A stretch of 64,000 bases of DNA. Source: Streptococcus iniae (GTDB lineage Bacteria > Bacillota > Bacilli > Lactobacillales > Streptococcaceae). Position 1 is the stretch's first letter. Every line of letters starts with the position of its first letter. Below the pieces are notes generated by a model. It saw only the letters and a program-made list of their open reading frames with translations, searched no databases and had not been told where the DNA came from. The stretch spans positions 1,764,001-1,828,000 of the forward strand of contig NZ_CP132230.1 of assembly GCF_030732225.1 (NCBI RefSeq), given 5' to 3'. The translations under genes were made by a program, and so were the position numbers. Of this stretch, positions 18,377-28,723 are shown piece after piece.

Positions 18377-21300
18377 TTAAAATAATTTTTTCCTAGCTAG
18401 GAAAGCTCCTAAAAGAGCTACCACAAAGGTTGAAACCCCAATAACCTTGTGATAAGAAGGACGACTTTTTTTGACTGTTGACAATTTGTGTGAACTCTGA
18501 CTTGGTGCTTTTTCCTCTTCTGAAGTTGACTTGATTTTAGATTTGGAAGACTGGTGGTCTGAAAGCAATTCCTTCAACTTATCAGTATTCCCTTTCTTTT
18601 CTTCTTTATCTTTTGAAGCAGGAGCCTGTCCATTTGCTTTTTTAGCAAGAAATGCTCCTATTCCATTACCAAAGCCACCAAAAGGAGAAAATTGCCTCTC
18701 AAACGCCTGATTTGAAGCTTGATTGTGGAATTCTTTAGCAGTATCACTTGTCTGTTCAGAAAGGTCAGATTCTTCACTTGTTAAACTTCGCAAATCCAAT
18801 TTCATAAAGACTGTTTGGTGCCCTGCTCCTTTTGAGATTGAATCCATAACAGGCACAAAGACTTGTAATGGCACCAATCCATCTATTTTAGCTTGGTCTA
18901 ATAGCTTGATTTTTAAGAGTTGGGGATAATCCTTACCATAAGTGTCTGCTAAAGGATTTCCTGTGGCATCTTTGAAATAAGATATAACTTCTGCTAGTTC
19001 CTTATGACCTGTAGGCTTACCTGAACGGTCCCTTTGATAGCCATCTGTGAAATAATACAATTGACCTAAATAGCCCATCATATGGCCAACTTTCATGCCT
19101 TTGAAAGCGACCTCTAAGAAATAATTCCCATTTTCAACAATTAACTTGACCTGAGGATTAATAGCTTTATTTGCCATTGATTCAGAAACTAAATCGTTTT
19201 TAAGCATTTCAGCTTTTAGATAGTAAACACCATCCTTAAGTGATTTGATGTCCAAGTTCTGATTTTTAGTAGACTGATAACTTCTCACCTTGTCTTCGTT
19301 AATGGTAATGTCATTTGAGACCAGAGTAAAATGCTCGCGTTTCTTAGCCATTTTTTTAACCATCAACACCTTACGCAGACGATAAGTTCCTTTATCTGAA
19401 ACATCAAAAGTCCCTGTCATCTGGTCATCTGGATCTTCACTAAGTGCTTTTTCATCAATGGTTACATAGTGCCCATTTGAGTTTTTCTTTTGTAACTGAA
19501 TCAGGATATTCCAATCCGTATCAAGCTGATTCAGCAACTCTTTGATATCTGTAGAATCCGTTTTTAATACCTTTTGGTATTGATCAAGGCTTGTAATTTC
19601 ATCAACCGTGCTAGAAATAGTCTTTTGCTCCCAATAGTAAAGATCAAGCAAACTCACCGTTTGTTTGTAATCAATTTTATGACCACTTTGAGCAATTGAC
19701 AAGCTAGCAAGATTCTTTTGAGGTTGCCATTTGTTTGAACCTAGAAGTTTTTTGACATTTTCTGGTATCTGATGCAAACAGTTCATTCGAATATCTAAGT
19801 TCAGTTTGTTAAACCCGTCAAAATCCTCAGCCTTAAGCTCCGTCAAGAGGTTATTAAATAAGTCTAAGTTAGCCAAATTTTTATTGGCCTTAAATCCTGA
19901 AGTTTTCAAGCGTGTCAATTCATTTGACGATAGGTTTAAAGTTGTCAATTGTGAAAATTGCTCAAAATCAAGGTCATCCAGTGAGGTCAAATGATTATGG
20001 TCAGCAACAATTTGGGTTAACCTTTTTAAGCGATTAAAGGATTTCGGTAATTGGTTCAACTTATTTTCTGACAAGTCAATAAAGGTCAAGTTTTCCAAAT
20101 CAGCCAAGGCTTGCTCTGAAATCATCTCCAATTGATTTTCAGGAAGTGCTAATGATTTCAATTGTCTCAAACCTACAAATGCTTTGTCATCAATGCTACT
20201 GAGTCGGTTTTTAGAAAGATCTAATTCTTCCAAATGACTAAGATTTTTAAACATTTCCGGCTCTATCGTGGCTATATAATTACTTGCCAGTTGAATTTTC
20301 TTTAATTGCTTGTTATGAGCAAAAACAGACTTATCTAACTGCGTTAACTGATTGTTCTGCAATTCCAATACTTTTAATTCTGTCATTTGGCTAAAAGTAT
20401 CTTTTGAAATCTCACTAATTTGGTTACCAACTAGATACAATTCTGTGATATGTGTGGCGTGTTTAAGAAGGGAAATGTCGGTTAAGTCATAATGATCTAA
20501 ACGAAGTTCACCAGTCATTTTAGCTAATTCATCTGGTGACATTTTCCCATCATGGTTTAAATCTTTCCCCAAACGAATCAAGGCTCTTTCAAGACGTTCA
20601 GAGCCAACGCCTTTTTCCTTGTCATCAATCTCAACCTGATAGCCTTCAAAACCTTTGCTGACCATTTGATCAAAGGTCATATCAAGTTTGGTGTATTTAT
20701 CATAATGGTGTTTATCACTTTCTTGACCACCCATAGCAGAAACCAAAACAGCCCCTTTATGCAATTTATCTAACTGGTCAATGGAGAACGTAAACTCACT
20801 TCTAACATAGGCACCATTAATATCTCTTTTACCAACTTGTTTTCGGACTGCTGTTGGAAATTCTCCATTTGTTTCAACAGAAAAGTCAATGAGAAAGGCA
20901 CCTAAGGCTGTATTTAACAGGCTTATTTCTTTAGAACCATCTTTTTTAACCACTAATTTAGCCTTCTTATCAAAAGCTCCTTGCAGCATTGATGATTCGT
21001 CTGTATGTTCTTTGTTAGCTTTAAAGGTAAGGGTATAGGTGCCTTCTTTTAAGGTATCTATTGAGACTTTCTCAGACTTGTCAGGCGTCAACAAATCTCT
21101 CAATAGTGCTTCTGTCTTTCTTAACAAGTCTACACTATCAATATTTTGATAAGAATCCTTAATAACCTGTAGTTTATCAGCTAACCCTTTATCCCCAGAC
21201 TTTTCAACAACAGCTTGCACTTTTGCAATCAGTGCTTCCAAAGTTGTAAAATCCAACTCCTTAGATTTTATTCCCTTAACTAAGTGGGAATTTTTTTGAC

Positions 21301-22135
21301 GAGATGATAGAATGCTATAATCATCACCTGATTTACGAATCACGATTTCAAGTGGTTCAAAACCTTGTGACGAAATAAGAAGCGTATTGTCCCCTTCTTC
21401 AAAAGCCTTAGTTCCAATGTGAAGACCTTTCAAATCTGACAACCAAGCGTCCATACCTTTAAGCTTACTGCCATATTCTGCTTCCTTGTAATCCACTTGA
21501 TTAAGCTTAAGACCACTAATCTTATGAACAAATTCCTTTACACTTTCATCACTAGAGTAACGGTCAAATTCTTGAAAAAGTAAAGCACCATCTTCTTTTT
21601 CAAGTTTACTTACTTTAATGAGGACAGCATTTTCAGACAAGGACCAATCACTAACTTGGTTATCATCCTGATTTAACTGACTAGACTTAGCTGGAAGGTC
21701 TTGCGAAGAGCTCTTTTCAGAAGTAACTTGTTGAGCTGATATAAACGTGACTTCTTTACCAGATTTTTTAAAGGTGACTAAAATATCACCAGCTACTGGA
21801 TTAGAAATCAAAAGCTTATGCTCTCCATTAGAAATATCATTAGATTTAATCTTAATCCCTTTGTAATTAATGTCAAAGGTATAAGCACCATCCATCTTGT
21901 GGTCATATACTTTATTGTCAATCACAAGCTTATCAATAGTCTTATAATATTCTTTACCTATCTGCTTATCCGCATAAGGACCGATATCTTCTAAAAGGAG
22001 GATATCACCATCCACTTTCAGTGAGCTCACCAAGTCAGAAACTTTAAGAGAAACATCAGACTTGACAGAAAGAGGTGCTTGAGTGAGTGCCAATACTGAC
22101 AAAGTCAGCAAGGCATATTTGTTGATTTTTTTCAT
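18377..22135 (-). CDS. shr: Haemoprotein receptor Shr
   Basis: 1252 residues from the ATG at 22135 (an in-frame TTG at 22147 has no room for a ribosome site). Numbering below counts from that TTG. Order: signal peptide to about 30; two DUF1533-like N-terminal repeats (40-280) that take haem from haemoglobin; NEAT1 (about 362-505); an EF-hand-like loop (529-540); leucine-rich repeats (563-795); NEAT2 (about 968-1120); Lys/Ser-rich stalk; C-terminal membrane helix and RKKLF tail, with no LPXTG. It binds haemoproteins and host matrix and passes haem to Shp. It is first in the operon behind a consensus promoter. Confidence 0.94.
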   Translation of the reverse strand: MKKINKYALLTLSVLALTQAPLSVKSDVSLKVSDLVSSLKVDGDILLLEDIGPYADKQIGKEYYKTIDKLVIDNKVYDHKMDGAYTFDINYKGIKIKSNDISNGEHKLLISNPVAGDILVTFKKSGKEVTFISAQQVTSEKSSSQDLPAKSSQLNQDDNQVSDWSLSENAVLIKVSKLEKEDGALLFQEFDRYSSDESVKEFVHKISGLKLNQVDYKEAEYGSKLKGMDAWLSDLKGLHIGTKAFEEGDNTLLISSQGFEPLEIVIRKSGDDYSILSSRQKNSHLVKGIKSKELDFTTLEALIAKVQAVVEKSGDKGLADKLQVIKDSYQNIDSVDLLRKTEALLRDLLTPDKSEKVSIDTLKEGTYTLTFKANKEHTDESSMLQGAFDKKAKLVVKKDGSKEISLLNTALGAFLIDFSVETNGEFPTAVRKQVGKRDINGAYVRSEFTFSIDQLDKLHKGAVLVSAMGGQESDKHHYDKYTKLDMTFDQMVSKGFEGYQVEIDDKEKGVGSERLERALIRLGKDLNHDGKMSPDELAKMTGELRLDHYDLTDISLLKHATHITELYLVGNQISEISKDTFSQMTELKVLELQNNQLTQLDKSVFAHNKQLKKIQLASNYIATIEPEMFKNLSHLEELDLSKNRLSSIDDKAFVGLRQLKSLALPENQLEMISEQALADLENLTFIDLSENKLNQLPKSFNRLKRLTQIVADHNHLTSLDDLDFEQFSQLTTLNLSSNELTRLKTSGFKANKNLANLDLFNNLLTELKAEDFDGFNKLNLDIRMNCLHQIPENVKKLLGSNKWQPQKNLASLSIAQSGHKIDYKQTVSLLDLYYWEQKTISSTVDEITSLDQYQKVLKTDSTDIKELLNQLDTDWNILIQLQKKNSNGHYVTIDEKALSEDPDDQMTGTFDVSDKGTYRLRKVLMVKKMAKKREHFTLVSNDITINEDKVRSYQSTKNQNLDIKSLKDGVYYLKAEMLKNDLVSESMANKAINPQVKLIVENGNYFLEVAFKGMKVGHMMGYLGQLYYFTDGYQRDRSGKPTGHKELAEVISYFKDATGNPLADTYGKDYPQLLKIKLLDQAKIDGLVPLQVFVPVMDSISKGAGHQTVFMKLDLRSLTSEESDLSEQTSDTAKEFHNQASNQAFERQFSPFGGFGNGIGAFLAKKANGQAPASKDKEEKKGNTDKLKELLSDHQSSKSKIKSTSEEEKAPSQSSHKLSTVKKSRPSYHKVIGVSTFVVALLGAFLARKKLF

Positions 22136-22183
22136 ATTGCCAATCAACTTTCTAACTTATTTTTAAATTTATAACTTTTTTTG

Positions 22184-22226
22184 TTAACTGCACTTAATTT
22201 ATCACTTTAAAGACACCTTGTCAAGG
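22184..22226 (-). promoter_or_regulatory. shr operon promoter with overlapping inverted repeats
   Basis: TTGACA (22224-22219), 17 bp, TAAATT (22201-22196). The near-palindrome TTAACTGCACTTAA (22184-22197) overlaps the -10 and start point and has the look of a DtxR/MtsR-class operator; MtsR is the known iron/haem repressor of shr in S. pyogenes. A second repeat CCTTGTCAAGG (22216-22226) covers the -35. Confidence 0.7.
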
Positions 22227-22313
22227 TATATATAGGAAGTTATTCACATGATTTTTGGTAAGATATTTGCACTCAACCGGTTTACACCTCTGTATATTAG
22301 CTCTAATTAAGAC

Positions 22314-22360
22314 AAAAAAACAAGACTATTTTCTATTTCATAGACATATAATCTTGTTTA
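22314..22360 (-). terminator. Terminator after alr
   Basis: AAACAAGA (22318-22325) pairs with TCTTGTTT (22352-22359). On the minus strand it is followed by a seven-T tract, closing the secA-acpS-alr direction before the shr promoter. The rest of 22148-22437 holds only the shr promoter; the plus-strand frame there is not convincing. Confidence 0.7.
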
Positions 22361-22437
22361 CTGTTTATAATAATTCTTGTGCAAATAGCAACTACTTTGG
22401 CCGCAAACCTCTCAAAAAGCATGCTCAGTCATCCTGC

Positions 22438-23544
22438 TTAATCCCGATAAAGCCTTGGAACACGATCACTCAATAAACAGGTTACCTCATAATTAATGGT
22501 CCCACGTTTTTCAGCAACCTCAGTAGCTGTAATCTCATGCTTCCCATTTCTGCCAATTAGGGTTACCTTCGTACCAATTGGATAAGTTTTAGGCAGTCTA
22601 ACGGTCAATTGATCCATCGACACACGGCCAATAACTGGACAAAATTGCCCATCAATCAACACCTTAAAGTTTTGCATATCCCTTGTCCATCCATCAGCAT
22701 AGCCAATGGGAATAGTACCAACAAATTGTGTCTCCAAAGCTTCATAAGTAGCTCCATAACCAACCGTAGCCCCTGCCTCAATGCACTTAACATGAACCAA
22801 AGCCGACTCCAAAGAAAGAGCCGCGGTCAAAGGATAAGGCAGAGCCAAATCACGTCCACTCGGGTTGAGACCATAGATCACAATTCCTAAACGAACAGCG
22901 TTGAAAATGCTGTCGCTATGCCAAAGACTAGTTGCGGAATTGCTAGCATGAACCAAAGCTGGTTTGTCATTCAAAGCATCAACCAAATCTGTAAAGAAAG
23001 CCAACTGTTGATTGAATTTATCAGTCTTTGCTTCATCAGCAGTGGCAAAATGAGTAAAGATACCATCCACTGACGCACCAAGCTCCTTCAAACCAGCAAT
23101 TAATTGATTAGCTTCTGTCAGGGTACGCACACCAATGCGCCCCATACCAGAATCAACCTTAACATGAACATGTAGCCCCCTAACATCAACCGCCTGATCT
23201 CTAAGACAATCTAGCCACTCTAAACTAGCTGCTGTCACGACAAGGTTATAGCTAATTGCTAAAGCAAGCTGATCAGCTAAAATAATACCTAAAATCAAGA
23301 TTTCTTTAGCAATGCCAGCCTCACGCAACTCAATTGCCTCATCAAGATTGGAAACACAGTAAGCATCCACTCGCTGCTCAATAGCTTTAGCAACAGCTAC
23401 AGCCCCGTGACCATAAGCATTTGCCTTAACAACTGCATAGGTTTTTGTCCCCTGAGGAATATGTGTTTGAACAGCCTTTAAATTACCTCTAATTGCCTCT
23501 AAATGAACTGTCGCTAGAGTTGGTCTATGCAAACTTGAAATCAT
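22438..23544 (-). CDS. alr: Alanine racemase
   Basis: 368 residues, PLP enzyme making D-alanine for peptidoglycan. Lys40 in [10 protein letters not shown] binds PLP; the second catalytic base Tyr lies in the [10 protein letters not shown] segment. Two-domain length is normal. It overlaps the acpS stop by one base, so the pair is co-translated, the common streptococcal acpS-alr arrangement. Confidence 0.95.
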   Translation of the reverse strand: MISSLHRPTLATVHLEAIRGNLKAVQTHIPQGTKTYAVVKANAYGHGAVAVAKAIEQRVDAYCVSNLDEAIELREAGIAKEILILGIILADQLALAISYNLVVTAASLEWLDCLRDQAVDVRGLHVHVKVDSGMGRIGVRTLTEANQLIAGLKELGASVDGIFTHFATADEAKTDKFNQQLAFFTDLVDALNDKPALVHASNSATSLWHSDSIFNAVRLGIVIYGLNPSGRDLALPYPLTAALSLESALVHVKCIEAGATVGYGATYEALETQFVGTIPIGYADGWTRDMQNFKVLIDGQFCPVIGRVSMDQLTVRLPKTYPIGTKVTLIGRNGKHEITATEVAEKRGTINYEVTCLLSDRVPRLYRD

Positions 23545-23897
23545 TACATTTCCTCCAAAATCACACTTGCTTGAACAAAATTACCGCTATGTGAAATACT
23601 AACAAAGGCCTTGCCTAAAAAGGGAGATTGGCTAATATAAGGTCTACCAACCTCATCATTTAAAACTTCAACATCATGAAAACTTAATTTCCCGATTCCT
23701 GTCCCCATGGCTTTAGAAAAAGCTTCCTTAGCAGACCAACGTCCTGCCAAATACGTGATCTGTCGTTTTCCTCTTAAATTGTCAAAAACACTTCTTTCAC
23801 TTGGGGTTAACACTTTTTCAGCAAAGCGATGATGACGGTCATAAGCCTGCTCAACTGCAGAAATTTCTTGAATATCTATACCATGTCCAAATATCAT
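23544..23897 (-). CDS. acpS: Holo-[acyl-carrier-protein] synthase
   Basis: 117 residues from the ATG at 23897; transfers phosphopantetheine from CoA to apo-[13 protein letters not shown] holds the Mg-binding Asp and [16 protein letters not shown] holds the catalytic Glu. A GTG ten codons upstream extends the frame, but family length favours the internal ATG; no good Shine-Dalgarno decides it. Confidence 0.93.
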   Translation of the reverse strand: MIFGHGIDIQEISAVEQAYDRHHRFAEKVLTPSERSVFDNLRGKRQITYLAGRWSAKEAFSKAMGTGIGKLSFHDVEVLNDEVGRPYISQSPFLGKAFVSISHSGNFVQASVILEEM

Positions 23898-23938
23898 ACG
23901 ACTACCGCTATATTTCCTCTTATTCACTCTAAAAATCC

Positions 23939-23968
23939 AGAAGCTGAGATAAGATCTCAGCTTCTTTT
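23939..23968 (-). terminator. Hairpin between secA and acpS
   Basis: A perfect 12-bp stem AGAAGCTGAGAT / ATCTCAGCTTCT with a 3-base loop. The T-run on the minus strand is displaced by GGA, so termination may be partial and allow read-through into acpS-alr. Confidence 0.6.
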
Positions 23969-23983
23969 ATCTGTTAAAACTGC

Positions 23984-26518
23984 CTAAAATGCTTTTTTAC
24001 CACAACAGTTTTTAAATTTCTTACCTGAACCACATGGGCACAAATCATTACGTTTTACATTTGAAAAATCAATACCAGCATCAGCTGCTTCAGTTTGACT
24101 AATCGTCTTAGCAGAAATATTTTGTGCAGCTGTTGTTGTCGCGTGATGGCTAGCGCGTTCACGTTCTTGTTCATGAATCTCAGCTTTCATCATGGTACGT
24201 GTCACATCAAACTCAATAGCCCCAATCATATCTTGGAACATCTTGAATCCTTCTGCTTGGTATTCCACAACTGGGTTATTCTGGGCGTAACCACGAAGAC
24301 CAACTGAATTACGTAATTGGTCTAAAGCATCAATATGCTCTGTCCACTTGTTATCAACAATCATCAATAGAAGTACTTTTTGGAATTCCAAGATTGCTTC
24401 ATGGTCATGCAATTTAGCTATTTGTTTCTCATAAATAGCTAAAGCTTTTTCATAAAGGAAATCTTTGATGTGATCATCTTTCAAATCACGGATATCTTTT
24501 ACTGTTATCGAATCCTCTGGCACAATATTGGTTCTTGCAAAGGCTAAGATAGCTTCCAGCGCATCCTTACGGTTACTTCTAGCATGGGCCTCTACCGTAC
24601 GTTTAATGGTACGTTTAATCATGGCTTTGATTTCAGGGCCAAGGTCACGATTTGCAGTAATCACATCACGACGGTTGGCATAAATGATTTCACGTTGCTC
24701 ACGCATAACATCGTCATATTGAAGGACTTGTTTACGAGTATCATAGTTATTGCCCTCGACACGTTTTTGAGCTGATTCAACCTGACGAGCAAGCATGCCT
24801 GATTTGATAACGGCATCTTCTTCGTCCAAACGCATTTTATCCAAGAAAGCTTTGATACGGTCTGAACCAAAACGTCTCATCAAATCATCTTCCAATGACA
24901 GGTAGAATTGAGATTCTCCTGGATCACCTTGACGACCTGAACGACCACGAAGCTGATTATCAATACGACGACTTTCATGACGCTCTGTACCAATAACACA
25001 AAGGCCACCAAGTTCACGAACACCTTCACCAAGTTTAATGTCAGTACCACGACCAGCCATGTTGGTTGCGATAGTAACAGCACCACGCTGTCCGGCATTC
25101 ATGATAATTTGAGCTTCTTTAAAGTGGTTTTTAGCATTCAAGACTTCATGAGGAACACCAGCAGCCACTAATTGTTTTGAGATGTAATCACTGGTTTCAA
25201 CAGCAACAGTACCAACCAAGACTGGTTGCCCTTTTTGGTGTCTGTCTTTAACATCTGCAATAACCGCTCTAAACTTAGACTCTAATGTTGGGTAAAGCAA
25301 GTCCGTATGGTCAATACGCGCAACTGGTCGATTGGTTGGAATTGGAATAATACGCATGTTATAAACTTCGCGGAATTCCTCTTCTTCTGTTTTAGCTGTC
25401 CCTGTCATACCTGCCAATTTTTTGTACATACGGAACATATTTTGGTAGGTAATAGAAGCACTTGTTTTAGATTCTTCTTGAATACGAACAGATTCTTTTG
25501 CTTCAATAGCTTGGTGCAAACCATCTGAGAAGCGACGACCTTCCATTGTACGACCTGTAAACTGGTCAACAATAAGAATTTCGCCTTCTTCACTAACCAC
25601 ATAATCAATGTCAAGTAACATGATATAGTTAGCACGAAGAGCATTATCAACAAAGTGAGTCAAAGCAACATTATCAATATCGTAGAGATTATTTAGGTTG
25701 AAATAACTTTCTGCTTTATCAATCCCTGAATCACTCAAACCAATTGTTTTTGTTGGAACATCAATAATATAGTCGTCTTCTTTTAAGGTTTTCACAAACA
25801 TGTCCGCACGAACATAAAGCTGATTAGTTTCTGAACTCACAGCTCCAGAAACAATCAAAGGTGTTCTTGCTTCGTCAATTAAAACAGAGTCAACCTCATC
25901 GACCAATGCATAACTCAAAGGTCTTTGAACCATGTCTTCTTGACGAACAACCATATTATCACGAAGGTAGTCAAAGCCTACTTCTGAGTTTGTTGAATAA
26001 GTGATATCACAAAGATAGGCCTCGCGTTTTTCAGCAGGTGACTTAGCTGCCAAGTTAATCCCAACAGAGAGACCTAACCAACTATAAACCTCACCCATCT
26101 CAGTCGCATCACGGGTTGATAAGTATTCATTTACAGTGATAACATGAACACCTTCACCTGCAAGAGCATTTAAGTAAACAGGCATTGTCGCTGTTAAAGT
26201 TTTACCCTCACCAGTACGCATCTCAGGAACATCGCCATTATGAAGAACAATCCCCCCCATAATTTGCACACGGTATGGGTAGAGTCCTAGGACACGTTTT
26301 GCTGCTTCGCGTACAACCGCAAAAGCTTCTGGTAGCAACTGATCCAGGCTTTCTCCATTTTGATAACGTTCTTTAAATTCTGGTGTTTTTGCTTGTAAAT
26401 CTTGATCAGACAACGCTTCCATCTGATTTGCATAAGATTCAACTTTCTTTGCAAGTTTTTCTAACTTTTTGATTTCGCCTTTGTCATTTTCAATGACTTT
26501 GCGTAGAATATTTGCCAT
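23984..26518 (-). CDS. secA: Preprotein translocase ATPase SecA
   Basis: 844 residues, the main SecA. It drives Sec-dependent export through Sec[17 protein letters not shown] is Walker [17 protein letters not shown] contains the DEAD region, and GRGTDIKLG and [11 protein letters not shown] are helicase motifs V and VI. The C-terminus ends in the zinc-binding [14 protein letters not shown]ecB/ribosome tail. GAAAGGATAGAG precedes the ATG. Confidence 0.97.
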   Translation of the reverse strand: MANILRKVIENDKGEIKKLEKLAKKVESYANQMEALSDQDLQAKTPEFKERYQNGESLDQLLPEAFAVVREAAKRVLGLYPYRVQIMGGIVLHNGDVPEMRTGEGKTLTATMPVYLNALAGEGVHVITVNEYLSTRDATEMGEVYSWLGLSVGINLAAKSPAEKREAYLCDITYSTNSEVGFDYLRDNMVVRQEDMVQRPLSYALVDEVDSVLIDEARTPLIVSGAVSSETNQLYVRADMFVKTLKEDDYIIDVPTKTIGLSDSGIDKAESYFNLNNLYDIDNVALTHFVDNALRANYIMLLDIDYVVSEEGEILIVDQFTGRTMEGRRFSDGLHQAIEAKESVRIQEESKTSASITYQNMFRMYKKLAGMTGTAKTEEEEFREVYNMRIIPIPTNRPVARIDHTDLLYPTLESKFRAVIADVKDRHQKGQPVLVGTVAVETSDYISKQLVAAGVPHEVLNAKNHFKEAQIIMNAGQRGAVTIATNMAGRGTDIKLGEGVRELGGLCVIGTERHESRRIDNQLRGRSGRQGDPGESQFYLSLEDDLMRRFGSDRIKAFLDKMRLDEEDAVIKSGMLARQVESAQKRVEGNNYDTRKQVLQYDDVMREQREIIYANRRDVITANRDLGPEIKAMIKRTIKRTVEAHARSNRKDALEAILAFARTNIVPEDSITVKDIRDLKDDHIKDFLYEKALAIYEKQIAKLHDHEAILEFQKVLLLMIVDNKWTEHIDALDQLRNSVGLRGYAQNNPVVEYQAEGFKMFQDMIGAIEFDVTRTMMKAEIHEQERERASHHATTTAAQNISAKTISQTEAADAGIDFSNVKRNDLCPCGSGKKFKNCCGKKAF

Positions 26519-26600
26519 TCTCTATCCTTTCGAGTCTCTTATCATTTCATTCTAACATAATTGAGCAGTCAGTTCAACAATTCCAGACAAATGAAGACAG

Positions 26601-26626
26601 AAAAGAAGGCCTTACAACCTCCTTTT
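26601..26626 (-). terminator. Probable terminator after manA
   Basis: AAAAGGAGG pairs with CCTTCTTTT on the minus strand with one mismatch, then T-rich sequence. It lies between the manA stop and secA start. Confidence 0.45.
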
Positions 26627-26662
26627 ATCTATATTCTAACTTTTCAACTTTAGACAGATTTT

Positions 26663-27610
26663 TTAAGCATTTGGATGACTCACAATCATCTCCAACTCCC
26701 CATCAAATGACCAAGCCTTAACATCATTAGGGAGGATAAAATGCATTCCCTTTTCAAGGGCATAGGCTTCGCTACCAACAAAGAGTTGACCTGAACCATC
26801 TAGAACACTAACTAACAAGTAAGGAGAGGCTTGACGCATGTCAACCAATTGATTTGTAGACCACTTAAATACTGTAAAGAATGGATTTGAGACCAAGGTG
26901 GTTGACACCAAACGATCTGTTACAACACTTGCAGGGACACTGTTTTCAGGAGTTCCAAGGTTCAAAACAGCAATAGATTGTTGCAAGTGTAACTCACGAA
27001 GATGACCAGCAGCATCTTTTCGGTCAAAATCATAAACACGGTAAGTGGTATCACTAGATTGTTGGGTTTCCAAAATCATAATCCCTTTACCAATAGCATG
27101 CATGGTCCCACTTGGCACATAGAAAAAATCACCTGCTTTAACAGGGCGTCTCGTTAGGAGATTATCCCAATCACCAGCTTCAATCATGGCTTGTAGTTCT
27201 TCTTTAGACTTGGCTTCATGGCCATAAATAATTTCTGAACCCGGATCTGCTGAAATCACATACCAACATTCTGTTTTTCCAAGTTCCCCTTCATGCTCCA
27301 TAGCATAGCTATCATCTGGGTGTACCTGAACACTTAACCAGTCATTGGCATCTAAAATTTTAGTGAGTAATGGAAAGACCTTTTCTTTTGGATTCCCAAA
27401 CAGTTCAGGTTTTTCGGCATACAGTTTGTCTAAGGCTATTCCTTTATAACGACCATTTGAAACAGTTGACACACCATTAGGATGAGCTGAAATAGCCCAA
27501 TATTCACCAGTGGTTTCACTAGGAATAGTGTAGTTAAAAACATCCCGTAATTTGGTCCCACCCCAAATTTTATCATGCATTACAGAGTTTAGAAATAATG
27601 GTTCAGACAT
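26663..27610 (-). CDS. manA: Mannose-6-phosphate isomerase, class I
   Basis: 315 residues from the ATG at 27610. The first ATG of the open frame (27622) lies inside the Shine-Dalgarno sequence GAGGAG, so the second is used. It interconverts mannose-6-phosphate and fructose-6-phosphate. A cupin-type zinc enzyme: QVHPDDSYA, GKTECWYV and PSGTMHAIGKG carry the metal ligands. It follows the fructokinase gene, matching the usual streptococcal scrK-manA order; a hairpin separates the two. Confidence 0.92.
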   Translation of the reverse strand: MSEPLFLNSVMHDKIWGGTKLRDVFNYTIPSETTGEYWAISAHPNGVSTVSNGRYKGIALDKLYAEKPELFGNPKEKVFPLLTKILDANDWLSVQVHPDDSYAMEHEGELGKTECWYVISADPGSEIIYGHEAKSKEELQAMIEAGDWDNLLTRRPVKAGDFFYVPSGTMHAIGKGIMILETQQSSDTTYRVYDFDRKDAAGHLRELHLQQSIAVLNLGTPENSVPASVVTDRLVSTTLVSNPFFTVFKWSTNQLVDMRQASPYLLVSVLDGSGQLFVGSEAYALEKGMHFILPNDVKAWSFDGELEMIVSHPNA

Positions 27611-27688
27611 AATACTCCTCATTTCTTATCATTAAATAATGTCTTTATTATAGCACTTTCTAAAATAATGTGAACTATTTCCTTAATC

Positions 27689-27714
27689 TAAAAGCACCAA
27701 CTTTTGTTAGTGCT
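27689..27714 (-). terminator. Terminator after fructokinase gene
   Basis: AGCACTAAC pairs with GTTGGTGCT (wobble allowed) on the minus strand, loop AAAA, then TTTTAG. Confidence 0.65.
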
Positions 27715-27721
27715 CATTAAT

Positions 27722-28603
27722 TTATTTTTCTGACACCATTTTTGCTAGCGCAAAATTTCCAATGGTCGCTGAAGCATTATCTTGAATAGCTGGTCTGACA
27801 ATGTAGTCATTTAAAGGTGGTACTGGTAGATAACCATTCATCAAACTTTCAAATTGCTCGTGAACCCGTTTAACCATATGATCTTGCGCCATAACACCAC
27901 CACCAAATACAATAACTTGTGGTCGGTAAAGCATGGTTGCTTGTAAAGCCGCTTGCGCAATATAGTAAGCCTGGATATCCCAAACACTTGACTCTTTAGG
28001 AATCAATTCACCTTTAATCCCTGTTCTCGCTTCAAGACTTGGTCCTGCTGCCATCCCTTCTAAACACCCCTTATGGAAAGGACAAACTCCCATGAAACCA
28101 TTTTTTTGATCTTCAGGATGGGGCATCACATAAGTATGACCTGCTTCTGTATGCCCTAAGCCACCAATAAATTGACCATTTTGAATGGCACCTGCTCCAA
28201 TCCCAGTTCCAATGGTATAGTAAACCAAACTGTCCGTATTTTCTCTGAGCATCATTTCCCCGTAAGCTGAACTGTTAACATCTGTTGTGAAGTATAAAGG
28301 GACTTGTAATGCGTCAGCAATTGGCCCAAGCAAATCAACATTTGCCCAATTGGGTTTTGGTGTACTTGTGATATAACCATAGGTAGCTGAACTTGGGTCA
28401 ATATCAATGGGCCCAAAAGAACCCACTGAAATCGCCACTAAGTCTTCTTCAAATGTTTTGAAATAGTCAATGGTTTTTTGGATGGTTTCTTCTGGACTGG
28501 TGGTTGGAAACTGAATCTTGTCGTAAGGGGTAAACGTTTCATCTCCTACAGCACAAACAAACTTTGTCCCACCTGCTTCTACACTTCCATATAAAGTTGT
28601 CAT
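27722..28603 (-). CDS. scrK: Fructokinase, ROK family
   Basis: 293 residues starting at ATG 28603, placed by AAAGGAG seven bases upstream; an earlier in-frame ATG adds 18 residues without ribosome site. It phosphorylates fructose released from sucrose-6-phosphate. GSVEAGGTKFVCAV is the ATP phosphate loop; GIGAGAI and GHTEAGHTYV plus CPFHKGCLEG provide the ROK zinc-binding His/Cys set. It is next to the sucrose PTS gene. Confidence 0.92.
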   Translation of the reverse strand: MTTLYGSVEAGGTKFVCAVGDETFTPYDKIQFPTTSPEETIQKTIDYFKTFEEDLVAISVGSFGPIDIDPSSATYGYITSTPKPNWANVDLLGPIADALQVPLYFTTDVNSSAYGEMMLRENTDSLVYYTIGTGIGAGAIQNGQFIGGLGHTEAGHTYVMPHPEDQKNGFMGVCPFHKGCLEGMAAGPSLEARTGIKGELIPKESSVWDIQAYYIAQAALQATMLYRPQVIVFGGGVMAQDHMVKRVHEQFESLMNGYLPVPPLNDYIVRPAIQDNASATIGNFALAKMVSEK

Positions 28604-28691
28604 TTTTTCTCCTTTTGAAAACGCCTTCTTATTATCTATTATAGGCAAAAAAATCATTTATCGCAAGCTTTCACAAGCTTCTCTTTAAGCA

Positions 28692-28719
28692 TTCAAAAAG
28701 GCTAGTTAGACTAGCCTTT
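28692..28719 (-). terminator. Terminator after scrA
   Basis: AAAGGCTAGT pairs perfectly with ACTAGCCTTT, three-base loop, then TTTTTGAA on the minus strand. Confidence 0.85.
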
Positions 28720-28723
28720 GACC

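Noticed and set aside
22255..22476. 73-codon plus-strand ORF between shr and alr
   Set aside because: No ribosome site, covers the alr terminator and runs into alr; looks random.
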